Positions 28,380 to 37,443 of a stretch of DNA of 64,000 nt are shown here, piece after piece. The position numbers were made by a program, and so were the translations under genes. The notes under the pieces are model-generated. The model was given only the letters and a program-made list of their open reading frames with translations. It was not told where the DNA came from and did no database searches. This stretch comes from an uncultured Marinobacter sp. (GTDB taxonomy: Bacteria; Pseudomonadota; Gammaproteobacteria; Pseudomonadales; Oleiphilaceae): positions 372,001-436,000 of the forward strand of contig NZ_CAMYMK010000008.1 of the NCBI RefSeq assembly GCF_947259545.1, in the 5' to 3' direction. Every line of letters starts with the position of its first letter. Position 1 is the first letter of the stretch.

Positions 28380-29781
28380 AGTAGAGAGAATATTCCTCCT
28401 CTAGCGAATACGCCAACTCTAGCAAAGTCTGTTCACCACCGTGGCGTCCCATCAAATGCACGGCAACCGGAAGGTTGTTGTCGGTCTGCCCCATGGGGAC
28501 CGAGATCGCCGGAGCGCCGGTGGCGTTTGCCAGGGGGGTGAAGCTGACGTAGCGGGTGAGCCGCTCAAACAGTGTGTCAAAGTCCTGCTCCGGGTTCAGG
28601 TAACCGATCTCAGGTGTCGTGTGCCCGAGGACCGGGGTCAGGATGGCGTCAAAGCCGGCCACTGCTTTGGCATAGTCGTGGTAACTGCGGCGTAGCCGCC
28701 ACAGCGTAGCTGGCAGTTTATAGAACTGCCGGCGGAACATTCTGTCGAGGCCATTGGTCAGACTGTCTACCCGGGATTTATTGAATTCCGGGTGCATCAG
28801 CTTGCGGCCGTTGGCCTTGACGCCGAACGCCAGCATGCCCCAGTAGCGCGCGAAGTCGTCCGGGAACGACGACGCAATGGGCACATCCATCGGAACAATA
28901 CGGTGCCCCATGCCTTCCAGTAAACGAGCGGTGTGCTCTACCGTTTCCCGGGTTTTCCGATCCGTGGCGTGGCCGTTGAGGGAATCCAGTACCAGGCCGA
29001 TGGTCATTGAGCGCTGTGACGGGCCCTCGACCATGCCCATCGGCGGCAGCTTGCGGTTGCGATAGTGCTTCTCCGCCTCGGCGTAAAAGCGGGCGGTATC
29101 ACGCACGCTGCGGGTTACCACGCCGTCACTGACTATGTTGATGGGCAGGGATTTGGCGGCGTCATTGTCCACCAGGCGACCACGGCTGGGTTTCAGGCCG
29201 ATTAACCCGCAGCAGGCCGCAGGTATGCGAATTGAGCCACCACCGTCGTTAGCGTGAGCAATAGGGACTACGCCAGCAGCAACCAGCGCGGCAGAACCAC
29301 CGGAGGAGGCGCCGGTGGAATAGGCGAGATTCCAGGGATTTCGCGAAGGCGGCGCGCTGGCGTGCTCGGTGGATGCGTTGAAACCGAACTCCGGCAGTGT
29401 ACTCTTGCCCAGGCACACATAACCCTGAGCCAGCATCTGCTCTGCAAACGGACTGGTTTTTGTCGCCGTCCGGGATGGCACAGCTTCTGAACCGTGGCGG
29501 GTTGGCATGCCCGCAATATCGGTGTTGTCCTTGATAAAGGTGGGCACCCCATGGAAGAAGCCGCGGGTCGGTGTGTGGTTCCGGGCCGGTTCAAAGGCCT
29601 CATGCACTGTGCCCCGAATAAGCGGTTCAACCTGCCGTGAGCGGGCGATGGCGGCTGCAGTGACTTCGGCTACGGACAGTTCGCCCCGGCGAATCAGATC
29701 TGCCAGAGCGGTGGCATCGTGATTGCCGAGGGCATCGTCCTGAAAGGCGTTAATGCTGTCAGGCTGTTCCCGCACAGTCAT
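28372..29781 (-). CDS. Amidase signature family hydrolase
   Basis: 469 residues. The amidase signature is seen as STGASSGGSAALVAAGVVPIAHANDGGGSIRIPA, holding the catalytic Ser and cis-Ser, with the Lys base in FIKDNTDIAG. It hydrolyses an amide bond; candidate substrates range from small amides to peptide-like amides and are not decidable here. No GatB/GatC gene accompanies it, so it is probably not GatA. Its start overlaps the djlA stop (ATGA). Confidence 0.9.
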   Translation of the reverse strand: MTVREQPDSINAFQDDALGNHDATALADLIRRGELSVAEVTAAAIARSRQVEPLIRGTVHEAFEPARNHTPTRGFFHGVPTFIKDNTDIAGMPTRHGSEAVPSRTATKTSPFAEQMLAQGYVCLGKSTLPEFGFNASTEHASAPPSRNPWNLAYSTGASSGGSAALVAAGVVPIAHANDGGGSIRIPAACCGLIGLKPSRGRLVDNDAAKSLPINIVSDGVVTRSVRDTARFYAEAEKHYRNRKLPPMGMVEGPSQRSMTIGLVLDSLNGHATDRKTRETVEHTARLLEGMGHRIVPMDVPIASSFPDDFARYWGMLAFGVKANGRKLMHPEFNKSRVDSLTNGLDRMFRRQFYKLPATLWRLRRSYHDYAKAVAGFDAILTPVLGHTTPEIGYLNPEQDFDTLFERLTRYVSFTPLANATGAPAISVPMGQTDNNLPVAVHLMGRHGGEQTLLELAYSLEEEYSLYYG

Positions 29782-30548
29782 TTTCTGGCCTCCTTGATGA
29801 CGTCGTAGGCGTGGCTGATTTCCCGTGTCCGCTCCTCGGCCATTTCCCGCATGCTTTCAGGTAGCCCGCGCCCTGCCAGTTTGTCCGGGTGATTTTCACT
29901 CATCAGCTTGCGGTAGACCTTCTTGATTTCCGCATCGCTGGCGGATGGGGATACCCCGAGTGCCTTATATGCATCGTCGACCTGCTGTGCCGATGAGGGA
30001 CGTGGGCCACCTGCCTGACCGGCGTGGGCGCCGCGAAGCATGGCCTCCAGCTGATCCACCTGACTTTCCGGCAGCCCCAGCCCCCGGGCAATTCGCACCA
30101 GCATTTCATGCTCGGCGGGATGTACCTCTCCGTCGGCCGCGACGGCCGATACCTGAACCTGGAGGAACATCTGCAACAGTGCCGGCTGTCCACCGCTGAT
30201 CCGCAGGAAATGGTTCAGTTCCGCTTCCAGGTCAAAATCCGGTTCCTTGCCCCGGTTGAAAGCGGCCTTCGCGGAGGCTTTCTGTTCTTCGGAAAGCCGA
30301 AAGCGAACGAACAGGGATTCCGCCATCTGGATTTCATCACGGCTGACGACACCATCGGCCTTGCACAGGGCGCCCATGACAGCGAAAACCGAGTCCACGA
30401 AGCCCATCTGTAAGCTCTGAAGCTTGCCCAGCAGGCGGCTTTTGAGTCGTTTTACAAGAAACGCACCGAGGACCGCGCCGATAATAAAACCGGGGAATTT
30501 GCCGAACGCGTACCCGATCAGACCACCAATTATGATTGCAAACAGCAT
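29778..30548 (-). CDS. djlA: DjlA-type membrane-anchored DnaJ co-chaperone
   Basis: 256 residues. N-terminal hydrophobic Gly-rich anchor (LFAIIIGGLIGYAFGKFPGFIIGAVLGAFLV), a central TerB-like helical domain (about 50-165), and a C-terminal J domain with the HPD motif (SENHPDKLAG). DjlA stimulates DnaK at the inner membrane and in E. coli affects capsule regulation. AAGGG lies 7 bases before the ATG. The neighbouring HD-GYP gene ends 47 bases upstream. Confidence 0.94.
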   Translation of the reverse strand: MLFAIIIGGLIGYAFGKFPGFIIGAVLGAFLVKRLKSRLLGKLQSLQMGFVDSVFAVMGALCKADGVVSRDEIQMAESLFVRFRLSEEQKASAKAAFNRGKEPDFDLEAELNHFLRISGGQPALLQMFLQVQVSAVAADGEVHPAEHEMLVRIARGLGLPESQVDQLEAMLRGAHAGQAGGPRPSSAQQVDDAYKALGVSPSASDAEIKKVYRKLMSENHPDKLAGRGLPESMREMAEERTREISHAYDVIKEARK

Positions 30549-30595
30549 GGGTATCCCTTCAAAAACGATAGATAAGGCGCAAAGTATACGGGTTT

Positions 30596-33470
30596 TCAGT
30601 CAGGTTTCATGAATTGGCTTTCATCAACCTCATCTATCTGTTCTGGCCTAAGGTGTTGTTCTCCATAGCGACGGTAGGTTCCAGAGCGGACGAATAACTC
30701 GAACACTGGGCGATCAATGTGGCCGTCCTCCACCATCCGCGCCATGATGTTCAGGGCCTGGGTGAGGGTTTTACCTTCCTTGTAGGGGCGGTCGACGGCT
30801 GTCAGTGCCTCGAACACGTCCGCCACCGCCATGATGCGTTCGGGGATGCCCATGTCATCGCTGGAGAGCTTGCAAGGGTAGCCCTTGCCATCCATCCGCT
30901 CATGATGGGTGCCTGCAAGGTGTGGCACATTGGCCAGGCGGTCGGGCAGGGGCAGGGCATCGAGCATGCAGATAGTCTGGACGATGTGCTCGTTGATCTT
31001 GAACCGATCTTCGTCTGTCAGGGTGCCTTTGGCAATCGTCAGGTTGTGGATTTCCCCCCCGGTTGGACGCGTATTCCGGCAATTTCATATCGAATCCCCA
31101 ACGGTTGCGGGGATCGTCCTTCTGCACGGGCGGTACCTGATCTCCCCATTCTCTGAGGTGTGATGGCTTGTCGGCCAGCAGCGCCTCAGTTGCCGGCAGG
31201 GACTCTTCAGGAGCGCCCTCCAGAGCCTGTTTTTCATCACTCGATAGCCCGAGTCGGTCGCTGAAATGTCTGAGCCAGGAGCGCTTGGCAATGCTCTGGA
31301 TACGGGTAATGTCGGCCTCATCCATGAACTCGCCACCGATGTTGGCTTTGGCAATAAAGGCAAACTCTTCCTGCAGGGTCTGTTGCACCTGATCCCGCTG
31401 CTGCCGCGCCTGATCTGCGTCATGTCCGTCCAGGATGGCGGTCAGACAGGTGATCTCGGCATCCCGGTGCAGTACCTCGAAGCGGGTGCGGACTTCATGG
31501 ATGCGGTTGTGGATGGTTTCCAGCTTGACGGCTTTATCCACCACGTACTCGGGGCTGGTGATCTTGCCGCAGTCGTGCAGCCACGCGGCAAGGTGGAATT
31601 CGTAGCGCTGTTCTTCGTTGAGCTGGAAATCAGTGAAGGGGGCCTCTGTGCTGTTCTCTGCCTCGTTAACGAGCATCTGGGCCAGTCTCGGGACCCGGTC
31701 ACAGTGACCGCCGGTGTAGGGTGATTTGGCGTCGATGGCGTTGGCCACCAGGCGGATAATGCCCTCCAGCAAGGCCTGCTGGCTCTCGATCAGCTCCCGG
31801 GTTTCAATGGCGACGGCGGCGGAGCCGGCTATTTCATCGACGAAAACAATCAGGTCGTCACTGAGGTGGGTGTGGTCCCCGTGTTCCATTTCAATAACCA
31901 TGGCGCCGATCAGCTGTTTCTGCCGGTTACGGAGAATGGCGAATACCGGGTGTCCTGGCAGGTGCTGTCGGAGGTGTTTGATGATGTCACTGTCGTCCGC
32001 GTCGTTGGTGATATCGGTGACCGTCTTCGGTAGATTGAGATCCCTGTCGACGGCGAGGGTCATTTCGCTGTTTTGTCTGCTGAACAGGTAGATAGCGCCC
32101 CGATCCTGGCCGACGATGTGCACAATCTGGTCGAGGATGTCACGGAGCAGCGTATTCAGGTCCTGCCCCCGGTTCAGGACGGTGGCGATGTTCTGGAAGC
32201 TGTGAATGGTGCTGGCCATGTCGTCCAGCGCTACGCTGAGTTTCCGGGCCTCGCGGATGTGGGAATCTACTTTGATCGATGTGTCGAATCGGAAGCGGGA
32301 CAGGGAACTGACCCGGTCGGTCAGCCTCTCCAGGGGTTTCCCCACCCGGCGGCCCAGTAGCCAGCCCATGATCAGCAAGAGCAGGGCAATGGCACCAGCG
32401 ATCACCGTCTGTCGTGACAGGGCGCTCCAGACGTCAGCAAGCAGCTCGTCGGCAGGGATGGCTACTGCAATAGTCAGGTCTTCTCCGTCGAGGGACGCCA
32501 GTGGTTCAGTCATTCCATACCAGTCCCTGTTCGCGGAGGTGTAGCGGCTGACACCTTGACTATCGCCTTCTGTTTGGGCATGGGTCATGGCATCTGCCAG
32601 TGCAGGATGGGGCAGGTTGTCTACCTGGACCGGTCCTGCCCCGGTGGTGTCGGTGCTGAGAGACTGATCTGTGTTGGAATAGGCCAGCACCTCCCCGTCC
32701 CGGTTTACGATGCCAATTCGTGTACCCGGCGTATGCCTCAGTTCGGCTAGTTGATGGCTGAGGTCCGATACCGTGACATCCACGCCAAATACCGCGCCGC
32801 TGTCGCCATCACCCGTGGCCCGGCGGGAAAGTGTCAGCCCCGTTTCGCGGGTGGTGAAGAACACATAGGGATCGGTTAGCTCGGTGACACCGGATTGCCT
32901 GGCCTGCTGATACCAGGGCCGGACCCGGGGATCGAACTCATAGGATTCCGGATACTCGCGGGAGATCAGGCTCCGGTCCTGATCGTAGAAGTGCCACTCC
33001 GGATGTCGACCGCCTTCGTTGTCCCGGGTGATGGTCTGCAGCAGGAAGCGGGTGTTCTCCGGGGCGTCCGGGAAGCGGGATACTTCACTCTCGCGGACCT
33101 TCCGCAACAGGAAAAAGTCACCGTTGCCGTACCCTGCATACACGGCACTGACGATATCGCTGCTGGTGAGGATATCCGCAATGACCGGCAAGCGCGTCAG
33201 TCGCTGTTTCAGGTTGTCGGTTGCGGCGAGTGGATCATGGCCGAGCACCGCAAGTGCGGCAGCCGGCGGCCCGGTAATGGCGCGGATGCGGTCGTCGACG
33301 CTGACCGCCAGTTGTTTCGCAGTGGCGCTGGCGGCAGAGACTTTGGCCGCTTCCATGCCACGAAAACTTTGACCAACGAGTACAATAGTTAGAGTGAGCA
33401 TGCCCAGGGTAATGGCCGAAGCGATCAGGAAAGCCAGTGAAACCTGGGCCGATTGGTGTTTGGCCGACAT
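30596..33470 (-). pseudogene. Sensor HD-GYP c-di-GMP phosphodiesterase, interrupted by a frameshift
   Basis: Reading from ATG 33470 (AAGGA 6 bases ahead): TM near 12-30, extracellular dCache-type sensor, TM near 345-365, HAMP, GAF, and the start of an HD-GYP domain with AAWLHDCGKI. At a run of seven G's (31054-31060 on the plus strand as C's) the frame breaks. The upstream frame continues as non-homologous sequence to 30900. The rest of the domain, including HHERMDGKGYPCKL, continues in another frame down to 30596. One fewer G, or two more, would restore one protein of about 957 residues. It would then be an inner-membrane-sensed c-di-GMP hydrolase. Causes could be a real mutation, phase variation or a sequencing error. 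Confidence 0.85.
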
Positions 33471-33550
33471 CTATGATCCTTGAACGACAGAAAAAACGTA
33501 TTCTGATCGTATAAAGGTAGTCCCTGAACCGCGGTTTTTCTTTGAATGTT

Positions 33551-34219
33551 ATGAAAAAGTCTCTCTCTATAACACCCGATCTGTTTGCCGGGGATCGTCC
33601 GGCCCCCTGGGCTGAGGTCATTGTTGACGATGCTGTCGTCCTGAGACATTTCGCGCTTGAGCAGGAAGAGGCGCTGCTGGCTGCCATTACCAGTATTGCC
33701 GCTCAGGCGCCATTCAGGAGCATGCAGACACCGGGTGGTCATACCATGTCGGTTGCGATGACCTGTTGCGGAGAGTGGGGCTGGGTGACGGACACCTCGG
33801 GATACCGCTACCAGTCTACCGATCCTGACAGCGGGCTTCCGTGGCCGGCGATGCCGAAGGTGTTCAGGGATCTGGCGACCGGGGCTGCAATGGAAGCGGG
33901 ATATCGGGGTTTTGATCCGGATGCCTGCCTGATCAACCGATACCAGCCCGGTGCCAAAATGGGCCTGCATCAGGATAAGGACGAGAAAGATTTCAGCCAG
34001 CCCATCGTTTCCGTTTCGCTCGGGGTTCCGGCAACGTTTCAGCTGGGCGGTGCCAGACGCCGTGACCGCCCGGTGAACACCACTTTGACCAGTGGCGATG
34101 TGGTGGTGTGGGGCCGGTCGGCCCGGATGAACTATCATGGAGTGCTTCGGCTCAAGCCGGGACAGCACCCGCTGACTGGGGATCTACGCTACAACCTCAC
34201 CTTCCGCCGTGCCCGCTGA
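33551..34219 (+). CDS. alkB: AlkB-type DNA oxidative demethylase
   Basis: 222 residues. Fe(II)/2-oxoglutarate dioxygenase with iron ligands His140 and Asp142 (HQDKDEKD) and His196 (NYHGV), and 2-oxoglutarate-binding Arg213 in DLRYNLTF. The long match of NRYQPGAKMGLHQDKDE with E. coli AlkB supports true AlkB. It removes methyl groups from 1-methyladenine and 3-methylcytosine. A TTG at 33542 is an alternative start but less likely than ATG 33551. It is divergent from the HD-GYP gene. Confidence 0.95.
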   Translation: MKKSLSITPDLFAGDRPAPWAEVIVDDAVVLRHFALEQEEALLAAITSIAAQAPFRSMQTPGGHTMSVAMTCCGEWGWVTDTSGYRYQSTDPDSGLPWPAMPKVFRDLATGAAMEAGYRGFDPDACLINRYQPGAKMGLHQDKDEKDFSQPIVSVSLGVPATFQLGGARRRDRPVNTTLTSGDVVVWGRSARMNYHGVLRLKPGQHPLTGDLRYNLTFRRAR

Positions 34220-34240
34220 TCGGCCAGAACACCAGCAATA

Positions 34241-35521
34241 CTAGTGCAGCCAGGCAACCGTAAGTCCCGCCAGGAGCGATAGCACCATGGGGGCTCCGAC
34301 CATAAAGCCCATCTCTTTCCCGCCTATGCTCGCAGACATAACCGCTTTGACCAGATTGTTGACTGCGGCGGCGATCACAATGCCAACGACGGCGGTCTGC
34401 ATGGAAATCGACTCCAGGGACATGCGGGTGAGTGACAGCGTGATGGCATCCACATCGGCTATCCCGGACGTGGCTGCGAGAAAGAGAATCCCGGCATTTC
34501 CCAGCCAGTTTTCCAGATACACCCCAAGCACGAGGATGATCGTCAACAGTAGCCCGAAAAGGAAGGCGGATTTAAGGTCCAGGGGGTTCTGGGTGAGCTC
34601 CGGTTGCGGCACGTCCAGGCGACTTTCATGGCGCTTCCAGATCAGCAGTGCGGGGCCATACAGTAACGCTGACATGACGAGTACCGGCCACAGGAGCATA
34701 GGCAGGAGCCCCGGATTAATGAGTGCGCAGTAAACCAGAATGCGGGGAAACATGGTGCCGCAGGCGATCAGCGTACCGCTCGCAAACTGGGGGCTCAGAT
34801 TGGGTGCCGTTGAGGCCTGACGGGCAAAATGGAGCGTCAGCGCCGTGGATGAACTGAGACCCGCAAACAGACTGGTGAACAGGATGCCTTTGCCCATGCC
34901 GGCCAACCGGATGGCGAAATATCCCACAAATGAAATGGATGCGATGAGCACCACCAGCCACCAGATTTCGTAGGGATTCAGCACGCCGCCGGGGCCCATA
35001 CCCTCATCGGGCAGTAGGGGGAGCATCACCAGGGAAATCAGCAACAACTTCAGGGCAGCATCCAGTTCACGGGATTTCAGCTGATTCACGGCATCGTGAA
35101 TCTCCTGCTTGTTGTCGAGAATAATTGCAGTAATAACCGCTGCTCCGGCGGCAAGTGCAGGGTCTACGGCGACGGCAATGGCGCCATAACAGAACGTGAG
35201 AACCATGCCCACGGTGCCGGTGATGCTGAAATTGCGGATGTGTGCCAGTCGCTCGCTGTAGGCCACCAGCGCCATGGCCACCACGCTGATCAGCAGCACG
35301 GGAAAGGCCCACTCGGTAATTTCCCTGGTCAGTACCGCGGCAACACCACCAAGAAGCCCCAATAAGGCGAAGGTACGGATGCCGGCGATACGCTCACCGG
35401 CTTTCTGCTCCCGGGCGCCCCAGCCTCTCTCGAGGCCAATGATTGCGCCCAGAAGCAGGGCAATCGCCAGGTTGAGCGTGGTCTGGTTGGTCGTAAGAAA
35501 TTGATTGGTCAGGTCGTCCAT
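34241..35521 (-). CDS. MgtC/SapB plus DUF4010 membrane protein
   Basis: 426 residues from ATG 35521 (MDDLTNQFLTT); an open frame reaching 35656 has no SD. About 12 hydrophobic segments. The N-terminal MgtC-type block reads LNLAIALLLGAIIGLERGWG, followed by KAGERIAGIRTFALLGLLGG, and the C-terminal half is the DUF4010 type (VGYFAIRLAGMGKGILFTSLFAGLSSST). MgtC proteins are linked to growth at low Mg, but no transport is proven for this branch. Its 3' end is 22 bases from the convergent alkB. It is the last conserved-style gene before the low-GC island. Confidence 0.9.
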   Translation of the reverse strand: MDDLTNQFLTTNQTTLNLAIALLLGAIIGLERGWGAREQKAGERIAGIRTFALLGLLGGVAAVLTREITEWAFPVLLISVVAMALVAYSERLAHIRNFSITGTVGMVLTFCYGAIAVAVDPALAAGAAVITAIILDNKQEIHDAVNQLKSRELDAALKLLLISLVMLPLLPDEGMGPGGVLNPYEIWWLVVLIASISFVGYFAIRLAGMGKGILFTSLFAGLSSSTALTLHFARQASTAPNLSPQFASGTLIACGTMFPRILVYCALINPGLLPMLLWPVLVMSALLYGPALLIWKRHESRLDVPQPELTQNPLDLKSAFLFGLLLTIILVLGVYLENWLGNAGILFLAATSGIADVDAITLSLTRMSLESISMQTAVVGIVIAAAVNNLVKAVMSASIGGKEMGFMVGAPMVLSLLAGLTVAWLH

Positions 35522-35663
35522 TCGTCCGCTCGATTGTTGGCCTGCCCGAATATCGGGATTCGGGGATCTTTGTGGAGTATCGACCACCTCGCTGATGAAA
35601 TACAGGTTTGGCTGGTCAATCAAAAATGCCAGATTGGAACAATAGAACCAGTACATTGGTATT

Positions 35664-35707
35664 AAGATGGTGACTCATTACTCAGCGGAGCAATGAGTCA
35701 CCATCTT
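35664..35707. terminator. 16-bp perfect hairpin at the island edge
   Basis: Arms 35664-35679 and 35692-35707 are perfect complements with a 12-base loop, followed on the plus strand by a T-rich TATTTTG and on the minus strand by AATACC. The stem could terminate a transcript leaving the island side or mark a junction. No plus-strand gene ends just before it. Confidence 0.6.
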
Positions 35708-35800
35708 TATTTTGATCTCACAACCGTCTGAATTCACAGACCACCGGTCGGTGTCAGCAGAGGCATCACCTTGCCCTGGGCTGACTTCCAGACTCTCAGC

Positions 35801-36112
35801 TTATGAGGCGTCGTCCGACTTCCGCATCCAATCTGGGATGCTATCCGGATAAGGGACCCCAACGAGGAAAAGTCTTTTGCATTCCGTCAGATCGTGTGCG
35901 ACTTCCTGAACGATGACAGTTTCGCCTTGTCCCCACTCACTATTGTCCACGCTGGCATACTTGCAGCCTCCTTCGATCTTCTCTCACTGTCGGAGTTCAT
36001 AACGCAAGCGCCGCATTTGAATGTCGTTTCTGCCATCCCTGAGATTGACGGTTCCTTGGGCAACTTTGTTGAAGAGACATTGTAGATCGTTGGTCAGGGC
36101 CTTGGTGGTGTA
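35801..36112 (-). pseudogene. Possible decayed gene fragment
   Basis: The 435 bases between the hairpin and the next plus-strand frame have no intact gene. On the minus strand a stretch reads like coding sequence (TTKALTNDLQCLFNKVAQG, then GETVIVQEVAHDLTECKRL and VGVPYPDSIPDWMRKSDD) but has a stop in the middle and no start. It may be the remains of a small accessory gene. No family recognised; weak call. Confidence 0.25.
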
Positions 36113-36142
36113 TCAGCCACTGCGTCAACAAGACAAGAGGCC

Positions 36143-36328
36143 TTGGGCTATATTAGATACATTGATGGCCGGCATCCTGCTATGAAGCCATTGGTAGATA
36201 ACATTGAGTCCTGGGAAGGTTTAACCGTAAGCGAGGTGGCCGCCAATATCATCGGAGAATGGGATGATAGTAACTGGCCTGTAGAAAATTGCCGAGAGTA
36301 TTTGGTGAGATATGAAATATTTGAGTAA
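36143..36328 (+). CDS. Small hypothetical protein
   Basis: 61 residues from a TTG, or 48 from ATG 36182 (MKPLVDNIESWEGL). Acidic and Trp-rich (EWDDSNWPVENC). Neither start has a convincing SD. It overlaps the following secreted-protein gene by 17 bases, which favours a real two-gene unit. No family recognised. Confidence 0.35.
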   Translation: MGYIRYIDGRHPAMKPLVDNIESWEGLTVSEVAANIIGEWDDSNWPVENCREYLVRYEIFE

Positions 36329-36656
36329 AGTAAAGTTCGCTTTACAACTAATCTGCCTTGCGTGGTTTTTTCCAACCACCACAGCATTGGCCCAAGAGGA
36401 TTTCTTTAAGCAACTGGGAGATGATGCCGTTTGGCTTCCTCAGGTAGAGGTAAACTTTAAATCAAGTAAATTCACAGTCGTCCAAGGCGAGAAGGTAGGG
36501 GACGACGGATGCAGATATCCGTCAGTACTCAGGATAGATCCCGACAATCCAATTAATGAAGGCGAGAAATTAGTAAGGGTTACGAGAGCCACTAATTTCA
36601 CTGAATGCATTCAACTCGTAGAGACCGGCATTGTAGAGGGAGAAATAAAAAACTAG
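36312..36656 (+). CDS. Small secreted hypothetical protein
   Basis: 114 residues. Clear Sec signal peptide: positive start MKYLSKVK, a hydrophobic core (FALQLICLAWFFPTT) and a cleavage site around TALAQ/E near residue 28. The mature part of about 86 residues has two cysteines, fit for one disulfide in the periplasm. No family recognised. It overlaps the small upstream frame, and a stem-loop follows 12 bases after the stop. Confidence 0.6.
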   Translation: MKYLSKVKFALQLICLAWFFPTTTALAQEDFFKQLGDDAVWLPQVEVNFKSSKFTVVQGEKVGDDGCRYPSVLRIDPDNPINEGEKLVRVTRATNFTECIQLVETGIVEGEIKN

Positions 36657-36667
36657 GTCAAAGCTCT

Positions 36668-36701
36668 ATCGAGCCTGCCATTGATCGATGGCGGGCTCGA
36701 T
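36668..36701 (+). terminator. Stem-loop after the secreted-protein gene
   Basis: Arms 36668-36681 and 36688-36701 pair over 14 positions (one G-T pair) around a 6-base loop. No T run follows, so it may be rho-independent only in a loose sense. A second small hairpin of GTGCGGCTGACAGCCGCAC lies at 36812-36830. Confidence 0.55.
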
Positions 36702-36833
36702 CATGAAGTTCCGACCTATTTTCACTGGCAGTTCCCAGCTTGTCGATACTCAGAAGTTTCCGCTTCTGAGACCGAACCCTTCTGGCCTAGCATAATTCCT
36801 TTTTAGACAAAGTGCGGCTGACAGCCGCACGGT

Positions 36834-37055
36834 TGTCGACTTAAAATTTCTCATAAATCGTAATTCGAAATTAGACATTTCAAAATTAATTGTTATATAT
36901 CTTTTTTTATTTGTAAATCAATAGCTTACGAGAATTTTTGGCTGGCGTTTACAGAGTGCTACAGTCTCATAGCAGCTCTTTGTCAATAGCTGTCCGCCCG
37001 TTTGGTTACGATATATATTTTCAAGTTAATTAAATAACTGAAAAATATAGAAAAA
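36834..37055. other. AT-rich non-coding stretch beginning TGTCGAC; possible transposon end
   Basis: No gene is seen from 36657 to 37055. From 36834 the sequence turns strongly AT-rich and begins TGTCGACTTAAAATTTC. It holds loosely repeated TTAAAATTT / TTTCAAAATTAA blocks and ends near a further TGTCAATAGCTGTCC at 36979. Tn7-like ends begin TGT and carry several transposase-binding repeats, so this is a candidate left end of the island. The matching right end would be outside the window, so this is a guess. Confidence 0.25.
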
Positions 37056-37364
37056 TTGACCATAGAAGCGTCGAGTGATAGCTTTAAAGGTGTGTTGGGC
37101 GTAGCGAGTCACGGGGCGGGGGCGACGATGGTGAATCATCGATTATCGATCACTTGGAGTAATGGCCACCAAGAACGCTTCGAGGAAGTGCTCTCCACAG
37201 CATTGGCAAATGGGCAAATGGAGATAACTGACGACGGAAAATTCAGCTTTACAGATGAATTTTATGAAGTCCCTGAAGTTCAGTTCCATCTAGAGAAAAT
37301 GCCAAGTGGCATGTTCGACGAGAAGGTCAGTGCTTGGGTCAAGAAAACACAACGTTCCGACTGA
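37056..37364 (+). CDS. Small hypothetical protein
   Basis: 102 residues from TTG 37056, or 78 from ATG 37129 (MVNHRLSITWSNGHQERF). Reads as a soluble, mixed beta/alpha acidic protein ending in VSAWVKKTQRSD. No SD supports either start strongly and no family is recognised. It stands alone between the AT-rich stretch and a convergent minus-strand gene. Confidence 0.45.
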   Translation: MTIEASSDSFKGVLGVASHGAGATMVNHRLSITWSNGHQERFEEVLSTALANGQMEITDDGKFSFTDEFYEVPEVQFHLEKMPSGMFDEKVSAWVKKTQRSD

Positions 37365-37443
37365 GAAACGACCGTATACTATGAGCATAAGACAAGGCGA
37401 CTTGTAAGGAATTCTGTACCAGCGCTGTAGCCTTTCTCACGTT

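Noticed and set aside
35894..36085. 63-codon plus-strand frame near the island edge
   Set aside because: No start context, no domain, and the opposite strand looks more like decayed coding sequence.
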